Assembly: GCF_001412595.2 (NCBI RefSeq)
Contig: NZ_CP012641.2
Location: forward strand, 123,728 to 187,727
DNA length: 64,000 nucleotides
Source: Massilia sp. WG5
Lineage (GTDB): Bacteria > Pseudomonadota > Gammaproteobacteria > Burkholderiales > Burkholderiaceae_D
Direction of reading: 5' to 3'
The notes under the pieces are model-generated. The model was not told the origin of the DNA. It saw only the letters and a program-made list of their open reading frames with translations, and did not search any database. Every line of letters begins with the position of its first letter. Position 1 is the stretch's first letter. The translations under genes and the position numbers were made by a program. This document shows positions 41,345-47,867 of the stretch, piece after piece.

Positions 41345-42214
41345 TCAGTACGCGTCGATTCTCGACGCGACCAGCACCTCGCGGAATTTCACGGGGAAAG
41401 TCTCGGTCACGCGCGCCGTGACGAAGCCGCGCGCGCACGACAGCACAATATCCGCCGCCTGCTCCAGCGACAGCGCGTCCAGCTTGTCGGTGACGCCGAA
41501 CTTTTCGTCAAGACCATGACGGGCATCGACACCCGACACCGCAAAGCTGTTCGCCGTGTACGTGAAGTTCTTGAGGTCTCCCGCCTTCTTACCGCCATAG
41601 AGCGCGACCTGCGCGATCCGGTCCTTCTCCTTCGGGAACTGCTCGCGCAATGCGCCCTCGACCGTGTCGAGCACCTGCGACAGCGAGCTGAGGCTGATGC
41701 CGTGCGTGCCGAGGATACGTAACATTGCATGCACCTGGGCGTCGCTGCGAGCAAGGAACAGCAGCTGCCCGAAGTAGTCCAGCGGCCGCCGCGGGACCAG
41801 ATAGCGCAGCATGTTCACATTGTCCGGAAAGGCTTTCATCAGCGCCCGTTCGCCATACGGAAGGAGCGCGCGCCGCATGGTCTCCCGCTCGACGCAATCC
41901 CCAAGCCTAAAGGGCTGGAAGCCAAAACCTTCGTTGAGCTGCAGCATTCCGTTGAACAGGACAAGCAGCTCCCCGGCCCGCGCCGTCGCCTCGACCGCTG
42001 TGAGACCAGTCAGATGTGGGGCGGTCAAGTAGTAGACCGTTGGCCGGTCGTCCTCGTGATCCGCGAACAGGTCGATGTCGACCGAATTGAAGTCGCGCAC
42101 CAGGTTCCAGAGCCAAAAATCGTTGCCGTGCAGCCGAAAACACCATTTCGGATCGTTAACCGCGAAGCGGCCGCGTTTGGGCAGTTCGGGTGCGGGCGTG
42201 GTCTGGTCGTTCAT
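41345..42214 (-). CDS. Unknown 289-residue protein on the minus strand
   Basis: The ATG at 42214 is chosen because the longer upstream frame runs into repeats U4 and M5. The protein is soluble (WCFRLHGNDFWLWNLVRDFNSVDIDLFADHEDDRPTVYYLTAPHL; GFGFQPFRLGDCVERE; TETFPVKFREVLVASRIDAY). No signal, membrane helix or nucleotide-binding motif is seen, and I do not recognise it. It is convergent with the O6 genes and, with the phosphoribosyltransferase and the 45324-45662 gene, is one of the few leading-region genes oriented away from the candidate oriT. Confidence 0.7.
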   Translation of the reverse strand: MNDQTTPAPELPKRGRFAVNDPKWCFRLHGNDFWLWNLVRDFNSVDIDLFADHEDDRPTVYYLTAPHLTGLTAVEATARAGELLVLFNGMLQLNEGFGFQPFRLGDCVERETMRRALLPYGERALMKAFPDNVNMLRYLVPRRPLDYFGQLLFLARSDAQVHAMLRILGTHGISLSSLSQVLDTVEGALREQFPKEKDRIAQVALYGGKKAGDLKNFTYTANSFAVSGVDARHGLDEKFGVTDKLDALSLEQAADIVLSCARGFVTARVTETFPVKFREVLVASRIDAY

Positions 42215-42273
42215 TGCGTCACCGTGAGGCAAAGCGCCGATGCTACAACGAGCTCGAGAGAACGTCCAGGCAT

Positions 42274-42466
42274 GGGCGTCTCCCTGCGGGACCGGGCTCT
42301 CGTGCTGCGCATCGAGCCCGCTGCGCGGTCTCGCCCCTTCGGGCTTCCATCCCTGACGCCTTCGCGCCTGGCGGCGCTGCGCGCTGCGCTTGCCCTCCCG
42401 GTCGACCAGGTCGACCGTCCGCGTGGCTTGGGCCGCTTGGCTGTCCAGAGGGTCGCGCCTGGGTGA
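42274..42466. repeat. Structured repeat U, copy U4
   Basis: It is nearly identical to U3; the block 42274-42840 duplicates 38737-39303. It lies immediately upstream of the minus-strand gene, so it also forms that gene's 5' region. Confidence 0.8.
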
Positions 42467-42473
42467 AGTCAGC

Positions 42474-42491
42474 ACTTTCGCGCGCGAAAGT
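42474..42491. repeat. 18-bp palindrome, copy 7
   Basis: Perfect ACTTTCGCGCGCGAAAGT between U4 and M5. Confidence 0.8.
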
Positions 42492-42541
42492 GAAGAAGAG
42501 GGAACACAACCCGGCTTCGACGCCGCTACGGACCAGGCGCC

Positions 42542-42840
42542 GTGACACCGCGTACCTATCGCCCATCTCTCCGGCAGGATCGCACGCCGGCGGGCTATGC
42601 CGTCAAGGCACTCCTCGCCCGTTCGTGCTCGCCTTCGGCTGCGCTCCGCATGCGGCCTGCGGGGTGTCCATGACGGCGCCCGCTGGCGAGCGACCGTGCC
42701 TCCGAGGCGATAGGTACACGGTGTCACTCTGGGGCAGGCCTGTCCTGCGCTGGGTTCTTGGCTGATCGAGCGAGCAATCAACACCGTCAGGGCCTGTTCC
42801 GGCCCCGACACCCGGCCCGAGGTCTCCAGGTTCCGGTATC
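42542..42840. repeat. Structured repeat module M, copy M5
   Basis: The outer arms are at 42542-42563 and 42706-42727. One base is missing in the CCCGTTCG(G)TGCTCG stretch relative to M4, another sign that no protein is encoded. Confidence 0.88.
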
Positions 42841-42874
42841 TCGGGGAAATGCGCAAGAGCGGAAACGCAACATC

Positions 42875-42909
42875 AAACTATTGTGAGACAATAGTTTGTG
42901 CGGTATAAT
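42875..42909 (+). promoter_or_regulatory. Operator-promoter O7 (radC operon)
   Basis: The perfect dyad AAACTATTG(5 nt)CAATAGTTT spans 42875-42897, with -35 TTGTGA (42881-42886) and -10 TATAAT (42904-42909), spacing 17. The leader is short and has no GAGCAG hairpin. Confidence 0.88.
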
Positions 42910-42940
42910 GGTTCCATCAAGTGAACGGGAGGATGTGACG

Positions 42941-43447
42941 ATGAACGCAACTGCTCTTGAGTGCCGCGACAGCGGCGCGATTGCCAACCAGATGTGCCGC
43001 CGCCAGGAAGAGGACGCAATCATTTCCGAAGCCTTGGCGATCCTGCGCCGCCGGACCAGCCGCGCGAGCTACAAGCGCGCCAACAGCCCGACGGAAGTTC
43101 GGCGCCTGCTGATGCTGACCTACGGCGCGGCGGAAAAAGAGCATTTCGGCATTCTTTGGCTGGACGTCAAGAACCGCATCATCAAGCGCGAAATCCTGTT
43201 TACCGGGACGCTGGCGAGCTGCTCTGTCTATCCCCGCGAAGTGGTCAAGGCAGGGTTGGCCCTGAATGCCTCCGGCTGCATTCTGTTCCACAACCACCCC
43301 AGCGGCATGGCCGAGCCCAGTGAAGCCGACCGCCTGCTTACCCGGCACATCACTCAGGCGCTCGGACTGGTGGACATGCGCGTGCTCGACCACATCATCG
43401 TGACCGGCGAACTCGCATATTCCTTTGCCGAGCACGGCGAGCTGTAG
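42941..43447 (+). CDS. radC: RadC-like JAB/MPN-domain protein
   Basis: The start at 42941 gives 168 residues. The metal-binding motif HNHPSGMAEPSEAD (JAMM-type H-x-H...S...D) and the preceding LDVKNRIIKREILFTGTL and VYPREVVKAGLALNASGCILFHNHP match RadC C-terminal domains; the N-terminal HhH domain of chromosomal RadC is absent. RadC-like genes are common in plasmid leading regions and islands; their biochemical role is not settled. It is the first gene under promoter O7. Confidence 0.93.
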   Translation: MNATALECRDSGAIANQMCRRQEEDAIISEALAILRRRTSRASYKRANSPTEVRRLLMLTYGAAEKEHFGILWLDVKNRIIKREILFTGTLASCSVYPREVVKAGLALNASGCILFHNHPSGMAEPSEADRLLTRHITQALGLVDMRVLDHIIVTGELAYSFAEHGEL

Positions 43448-43519
43448 ACCGACCTCGCCGGGCTGTGCGCACACCCGCCGCCCGGCAACCCGCTTACCCC
43501 GCAGACTGTTGGAGGAAAC

Positions 43520-43762
43520 ATGGAAAAATTTCTGGACGAAGCCGACGCAATCATCGAGCGCCCGACCGAGGGACGCCCCATCGTCAACCTCTTCGACGAA
43601 GACGGTTTTGTGTTCAGCTTTCCCGCCGGCTGGACAGACGATCAGGTCAAGGTGGCACTGCGCTTTGCCAACTACGGTTACGACCGCGGCATCAAGATCG
43701 GCAAACGCCGCAAGGCGCAGGAAATCCGTGTCTGTCTCGAAATCGGTGTCGAAGCCGGATAG
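43520..43762 (+). CDS. Small hypothetical protein (80 residues)
   Basis: It starts behind GTTGGAGGAAAC. The sequence is mixed alpha/beta (IVNLFDEDGFVFSFPAGWTDDQVKVALRFANYGYDRGIKIGKRRKAQEIRVCLEIG) and the spacing suggests cotranscription with radC. No family is recognised. After it, 43798-43866 carries a fragment of the tail of repeat U. Confidence 0.7.
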   Translation: MEKFLDEADAIIERPTEGRPIVNLFDEDGFVFSFPAGWTDDQVKVALRFANYGYDRGIKIGKRRKAQEIRVCLEIGVEAG

Positions 43763-43940
43763 GGGAAGCGCCGGCGGCGGCCGGTCCGGACGCCGCTGCG
43801 CCCGAACCGGCCGCCGCCAGCCTCCGCACCTGACGGTGCTGCGCGCTGCGCTTGCCGTCCGGCCGACCAGCATCCCCTACCACGCTGAGCCCGACGAAGT
43901 TGCCCAGCTGACGACCAACCCAACGCCATGTGATCGAAAG

Positions 43941-44477
43941 ATGAACATCCACCACTGCGATTCGACCTTTGCCGCCGGAGCCCTTTGCGAGGACGGCACC
44001 GCCAGCCCCGGCGACATCCTTTTCATCCAATCAGAGCGGGCTGTTGGCGTCGCCACGCCAAAGCCCTACGCCATCACCGTGCGCGCCGGCACCTTCGCCA
44101 ATCTGCCCGATGGGCAAGATGGCGATTTGATCCGCCAGCAGTTCGCCTCAGCCCTTTTGACTGCCCAGCAGCTGGCGCAAGCAATGGCCATCCGCCTGGA
44201 CCCCCACTATGCGATCAAGGCGGACGCGATCGCAAGCGCGAACGCATACCTGCATAACGTCGACGTTCCGACGTACAGCCAGCTTGCGCGTGCCGCCAGC
44301 CTGATCCTGGAAAAGCACCCGTACGCGGGAAGCGAAAGGGAAGGCGAGGAGCTGGCCACCCTGCGCCAGATGGTGGACGCGATTCCATGCATCGAGTTCG
44401 ACCCGCAAGAGCACCGGAATGGCGCGCCAGGTCGCACCAATCCCAACGACGGCCGGAGCGGCGGCGATGCGGTTTAA
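43941..44477 (+). CDS. Hypothetical protein (178 residues)
   Basis: The ATG at 43941 is the first in a region without upstream repeat sequence in frame. The protein looks soluble: an N-terminal beta-rich part with DILFIQSERAVGVATPKPYAITVRAGTF, then helices (RQQFASALLTAQQLAQAMAIRLDP). No catalytic motif is visible. It overlaps the start of the next gene by 11 bp, so the two are probably coupled. Confidence 0.6.
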   Translation: MNIHHCDSTFAAGALCEDGTASPGDILFIQSERAVGVATPKPYAITVRAGTFANLPDGQDGDLIRQQFASALLTAQQLAQAMAIRLDPHYAIKADAIASANAYLHNVDVPTYSQLARAASLILEKHPYAGSEREGEELATLRQMVDAIPCIEFDPQEHRNGAPGRTNPNDGRSGGDAV

Positions 44478-44922
44478 GCGCCAAGAGCGGTACGGACCGC
44501 GCCAGCTCACCGACCGTCAGCGTGCCGCGTACGCGCGCAAGCTGGTCAAAGAGCAGAACCGCTACCCACTATTTGCGGAACACGTAGCGGCCGAGCAGCG
44601 CGGCATCGATGAAGAGGCGGCGCGCCGCGAACAGCTGTCCGTGAAAACCGAGCAGAGTCAACGCGAATTCACGGCCAGCATCTGGCGCCTTGCCCGAACG
44701 TTGTACTTCGCCCAGCCGGACGACGTACGCGCACGAATCGGCGCAAAGTGGCGCGCATGGACCGGACCGTGCACCGCCGTGTACTTCGCATCCATGGTCG
44801 ATGTCGAAAGCGGCGAGCAAGCGCGACGCTTGGCCCAGATCGACGCCGAGCGCGCTCCGGCGCGGGAACGAATCCTCCGTCAGATCCAGGCGCAGCGGAT
44901 TTCCACCCTCGATCTCCGATAG
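44467..44922 (+). CDS. Hypothetical basic helical protein (151 residues)
   Basis: The internal ATG at 44467 overlaps the upstream stop; a longer frame from 44419 is possible. The product is rich in Arg and Gln and almost entirely helical (RFKRQERYGPRQLTDRQRAAYARKLVKEQNRYPLFAEHV; REFTASIWRLARTLYFAQPDDVRARIGAKWRAW). Basic charge suggests nucleic-acid contact. No known family is recognised. It is followed by a strong hairpin. Confidence 0.65.
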   Translation: MRFKRQERYGPRQLTDRQRAAYARKLVKEQNRYPLFAEHVAAEQRGIDEEAARREQLSVKTEQSQREFTASIWRLARTLYFAQPDDVRARIGAKWRAWTGPCTAVYFASMVDVESGEQARRLAQIDAERAPARERILRQIQAQRISTLDLR

Positions 44923-44928
44923 CGCGCG

Positions 44929-44949
44929 GGCGCCGGCTTCGCCGGCGCC
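44929..44949 (+). terminator. 9-bp GC hairpin after the 44467 gene
   Basis: GGCGCCGGC and GCCGGCGCC pair with a short TTC loop. There is no T-tract, so it would be a weak or Rho-assisted terminator. Confidence 0.45.
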
Positions 44950-45028
44950 TGGCCCCTCTTCATCCGGCGGCACTTTCTATTTCCTGTACCATGGCGCAAC
45001 CTGAACAAGCGACCACCCACGGAATCCG

Positions 45029-45322
45029 ATGGATCATCAGCCCGAAATGCACGACGGCGCCTTAATGCTCATTCGCCACGTTGAAGAACATGGCGGCACG
45101 GACGACGCCCTCGTCATTCTGGAAATTATTCTGGCGTGCACGCACCCCGACTTTGTCATGTCCCCGGCGAGCGCGGCCTTTTTGCCTGCCGACCTCCGCA
45201 AGGCCGTCGCCGATTTTGTGCGAACTGTCTTGCTTGAGGGATTATCGGAGGCGCAGCGTGGTTCCCTGTTTTCCTGGGCCCAGCGCAAGATGATGGCGGG
45301 GCCTCGAACGCCCCGCGCGTAG
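45029..45322 (+). CDS. Hypothetical protein (97 residues)
   Basis: This helical, acidic small protein (MLIRHVEEHGGTDDALVILEIILACTHPDFVMSPASAAFLPADLRKAVADFVRTVLLEGLSEAQRGSLFSWAQRKM) has no recognised motif. It converges on the minus-strand gene at 45324 with one base between the stops. The ribosome-binding site is not strong, so the start is uncertain. Confidence 0.6.
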   Translation: MDHQPEMHDGALMLIRHVEEHGGTDDALVILEIILACTHPDFVMSPASAAFLPADLRKAVADFVRTVLLEGLSEAQRGSLFSWAQRKMMAGPRTPRA

Positions 45323-45323
45323 G

Positions 45324-45662
45324 TTAAGCAGCTTCTTGCAGCGCCGGCGACTCCGCGGACTTGGATGGCTCGCTGTCGGTTTGCGGCTTGGATGGCGTAC
45401 TGGCCTCGCCGCCCTTCGGCGCCTCGACCTTCAACAGCTTGCGCAACGCCGTGAGCGCAGACGTCCACTGTTCGATCGGAACCGCATCCAGCTTCTCGGT
45501 GCGCAAAAGCGCGGCAATCGCCTTCTGGTTCCGCTCCAGGGCCTTGCGTTCTTCCTCCCGTTTCTTTGCAACTAGCATGTTCAGCTTTTGCTGGGCTGCT
45601 GCAATTTCCTCGTCAAGTGACTTCGCTTTCTTCTGTTTCTGGTTTTGGGTCGTATCGCTCAT
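45324..45662 (-). CDS. Coiled-coil protein near oriT, possible mobilisation accessory
   Basis: The ATG at 45662 behind GAGG gives 112 residues; a longer frame upstream lies in non-coding sequence. The protein is lysine-rich with a coiled coil (KSLDEEIAAAQQKLNMLVAKKREEERKALERNQKAIAALLRTEKLD), then WTSALTALRKLL and a disordered tail. This resembles the small TraD/MobC-type accessory proteins of mobilisable plasmids, but the similarity is weak. Its position about 1.2 kb from the candidate oriT is compatible with a relaxosome role. Confidence 0.55.
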   Translation of the reverse strand: MSDTTQNQKQKKAKSLDEEIAAAQQKLNMLVAKKREEERKALERNQKAIAALLRTEKLDAVPIEQWTSALTALRKLLKVEAPKGGEASTPSKPQTDSEPSKSAESPALQEAA

Positions 45663-45681
45663 TGTTGGCCTCGATTGATTG

Positions 45682-45903
45682 ATGGAGCCGAACCGTACGT
45701 TTGGCCTCGGCGTGATTTTCATTTTAATCACAACCTGCGCAATTGTGTATGTGGATTCGATCGAATCGATTTGGTCAGGATTTACGATTTTGATCTTTTT
45801 CGTGCGTATCGTAGTCTCCTGCATTCGGGCGTCTCCCCTACGGGGCCGGGCTCGGCGTGCTACGCATCGAGCCCGCTATGCGGTCTCGACCCTTCGGGCT
45901 TGA
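45682..45903 (+). CDS. Possible small two-helix membrane protein
   Basis: The frame from 45682 starts MEPNRTFGLGVIFILITTCAIVYV and has a second hydrophobic helix (WSGFTILIFFVRIVVSCI) before running into repeat U5, where the sequence becomes arginine-rich. The membrane part looks protein-like, but no good ribosome-binding site is present and the region is also the 5' region of the divergent 45662 gene. Low confidence. Confidence 0.3.
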   Translation: MEPNRTFGLGVIFILITTCAIVYVDSIESIWSGFTILIFFVRIVVSCIRASPLRGRARRATHRARYAVSTLRA

Positions 45904-45960
45904 TCCCTGACGCCTCCGCGCCTGGCGGCGCTGCGCGCTACGCTTGCCGTAGACCAGGTC
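45827..45960. repeat. Structured repeat U, copy U5
   Basis: It begins GGGCGTCTCCCCTACGGGGCC. It has paired changes relative to other copies (for example CCCCTACGGGG) that preserve hairpins, and leads directly into the tandem repeat. Confidence 0.7.
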
Positions 45961-46600
45961 CCGGACGATCGCGCCGTCGGCGGCTTCGTCGTCGTCCTGC
46001 CGCTACCAGCCAGTTCCCGGACTTCGGCCACATGACGTCGATCCGCGCGCGGTGACGCTGACGCGCACCGGCGCCGCCGACCAGGTCATGGCCGATCGCG
46101 GCGCCAGCGGCTTCGCCGCAGTCCTGCCGCTCCCAGCCACTTCCCGGACTTCGGCCACCTGACGTCGATTCGGGCGCGGTGACGCTGACGCGCACCGACG
46201 CCGCCGACCAGGTCCTGGCCAATCGCGGCGCCGGCGGCATCGCCGCCGTCCTGCCGCTCCCAGGCACTTCCCGGACTTCGGCCACATGACGTCGATCTGG
46301 GCGCGGTGACGCTGACGCGCACCGGCGCCGCCGACCAGGTCCTGGCCGATCACGGCGCCGGCGGCTTCGCCGCCGTCCTGCCGCTCCCAGGCACTTCCCG
46401 GACTTCGGCCACATGACGTCGATCTGGGCGCGATGACGCTGACGCGCACCGGCGCCGCCGACCAGGTCCTGGCCGATCGCGGCGCCGGCGGCTTCGCCGC
46501 CTTCCTGCCGCTCCCAGGCACTTCCCGGACTTCGGCCACCTGGCCGGATCCCCAGCGCGGTGACGCTGACGCGCACCGACGCCGCCGACCCGGTCCTGGC
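45946..46600. repeat. Five tandem 127-bp repeats between the leading region and the oriT candidate
   Basis: The marker CTTCCCGGACTTCGGCCAC recurs near 46013, 46139, 46266, 46393 and 46520, giving a 127-bp period. Units share GACCAGGTCCTGGCC-type palindromes and GGCGGCTTCGCCGCC hairpins. The period is not a multiple of three, and both minus-strand frames through it change register from unit to unit, so it is not coding. Its position beside oriT suggests a protein-binding array. Confidence 0.88.
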
Positions 46601-46814
46601 TGATCGCGCCTGGCCAACGCTGTCGACGTTGGGGGCGGCGCCGCGGTATCCAGCCCACGGTTCGGCTGGTGCCGAACCGTGCGGATCATGTACGACTTGC
46701 CTACGTTACACTCCGGCAAGAATGCACTACTCCAGCGCTGGCAGGCCGGTTCCCGTCCTGCCAGCGAAGGTCTGACCGGTGGGACGCGATCCGGTGTCCC
46801 GGACCCCGTCCCAG

Positions 46815-46900
46815 AAATGAAAAAAGGTGGGGGTAGAGACCCCCACACCCCCCCGTTAAAAGAACACACATTACGCACGAAACGTGCTGCGTACAAAACG
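46815..46900 (-). other. Candidate oriT with F-like nic sequence on the minus strand
   Basis: GTGGGGGT, AGAG and ACCCCCAC form a perfect 8-bp hairpin at 46827-46846. Read on the minus strand the adjacent sequence is GGGGGGGTGTGGGGGTC, which shares the GGGGTGTGG core that I recall for the F plasmid nic region. A second imperfect inverted repeat (GCACG/CGTGC) lies at about 46880-46895. It is 180 bp upstream of the RHH-TraD-TraI operon. Nicking here on the minus strand would send 46.8 kb downward to 23 kb first. The region 46601-46814 shows no gene. Confidence 0.5.
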
Positions 46901-47017
46901 GCGCTAACTAATTGATCCTTAAGCAGAAAGTCTGTTTACAGCCGAGAGCCAAGACCACCCCGCACATCTCTTGAAACCCAATACATGTGGTAAATCAGGG
47001 CATTACCTTGTTTTCAA

Positions 47018-47068
47018 TTGATTGCGAGTGGACGAAAGTATAATATTTAATTTAAATTGACTTTTTGG
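47018..47068 (+). promoter_or_regulatory. Promoter and tra motif copy C of the traD-traI operon
   Basis: TATAAT at 47039-47044 (with a weak TTGATT 15 bp upstream) is followed directly by the motif TTTAATTTAAATTGACT (47046-47062). The motif thus lies over the transcription start, where a repressor would act. GGGAG precedes the ATG at 47078. Confidence 0.6.
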
Positions 47069-47077
47069 GAGCGTCCG

Positions 47078-47482
47078 ATGAAGACTATTCCTGTTGGTAC
47101 CCGGCTCGATGTGGACCTGCACAGGGCGTTTGAGGAGGAGATGAAGCGGCGCGGACAGGACAAAGCGGAGCTCTTGCGTACCTTCATCCGCGACGGTCTT
47201 GCCCGCTACGACTCCTATTCCGAGCAGATCATGCAAACCCAGCTCTCGATCCTGGAGCACATGAAAAAGCTCCAGGAGATGATGGGCGCGGCACTCCATC
47301 TGAACGTCGAGCAAGCAGTCTTGGGCTTGCGCCAAGGAGCCAACGAAACGTCGGAGGCATACAAAGAGCGTCTCATGAGCGAATACCGCAAAACGGTATT
47401 TGAGGCTCTCGGTAAGGGAGGGCGGATAGCAACGGTTGCCGCCACGAGGACGGCGAACGCAAAGGTCGGCCATGATCACTGA
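47078..47482 (+). CDS. Ribbon-helix-helix protein, likely relaxosome accessory or tra regulator
   Basis: The 134-residue protein has an N-terminal RHH-like domain (TIPVGTRLDVDLHRAFEEEMKRRGQDKAELLRTFIRDGLARYD) and a C-terminal helical coiled coil (EQIMQTQLSILEHMKKLQEMM). This is the layout of small DNA-binding accessory proteins encoded next to oriT (TraY/TrwA/TraM roles). It is the first gene of the traD-traI operon, right after the oriT candidate. It might also bind the AT-rich tra motif located in its own 5' region. Confidence 0.75.
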   Translation: MKTIPVGTRLDVDLHRAFEEEMKRRGQDKAELLRTFIRDGLARYDSYSEQIMQTQLSILEHMKKLQEMMGAALHLNVEQAVLGLRQGANETSEAYKERLMSEYRKTVFEALGKGGRIATVAATRTANAKVGHDH

Positions 47483-47867
47483 TCTCCCCGGTTTCGTGAG
47501 CGTCAACAAGCTGGAGTCGCTTCCAAGTGGCCGCTACTTTGTGGTCGAGTCCATCTATCAACGCGCCGCCGATTCGTCGGTTCTGGTGACCATGAGCGAG
47601 ATCCTCACTGTTGCGGAAAGCAGGACTGTCGCCGTCGACTTGCACGTCCTGACAGACGAAGGGGAACTTCGTTTCCGCGATTTCTGTTTGACCTCCAGTG
47701 GTGCCTGGCGCGACAGCTACGGCGCAACTGCATGGAAGCTTCAGGACCTACTTCCGCCTGAATTGGCGAAGTACACATTGACGTCGCGTCAGGGAACAGT
47801 CGTCGATCATGACGGACATGGCAACCTGCTTCAAGTGCCAGCAAAGGAGCAAAATTATGGCGCGTAA
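47472..47867 (+). CDS. Hypothetical protein in the traD-traI operon (131 residues)
   Basis: The start at 47472 overlaps the end of the RHH gene. The protein looks beta-rich (FVSVNKLESLPSGRYFVVESIYQRAADSSVLVTMSEILTVAESRTVAVDLHV) and ends in a region overlapping the traD start by 11 bp. I do not recognise a family. It may be an adaptor between relaxosome and coupling protein, as inferred from position. Confidence 0.65.
   Translation: MITDLPGFVSVNKLESLPSGRYFVVESIYQRAADSSVLVTMSEILTVAESRTVAVDLHVLTDEGELRFRDFCLTSSGAWRDSYGATAWKLQDLLPPELAKYTLTSRQGTVVDHDGHGNLLQVPAKEQNYGA

Noticed and set aside
22855..42840. Insertion sequences or MITEs as explanation for the M/U modules
   Set aside because: No transposase, no target-site duplications at the ends, and a fixed position and orientation before promoters.
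41345..42856. 503-codon minus-strand frame
   Set aside because: The N-terminal third is translated repeat U4/M5 DNA; the real gene starts at the ATG at 42214.
36928..46600. CRISPR array
   Set aside because: The tandem repeats are 127-136 bp without unique spacers, and no cas gene is present.
46003..46896. Long minus-strand open frame of 297 codons with repeated QDLVGG/RQRHR phrases
   Set aside because: It lies on the 127-bp tandem repeat; the period is not a multiple of three, the same phrases appear in two frames, and there is no ribosome-binding site.
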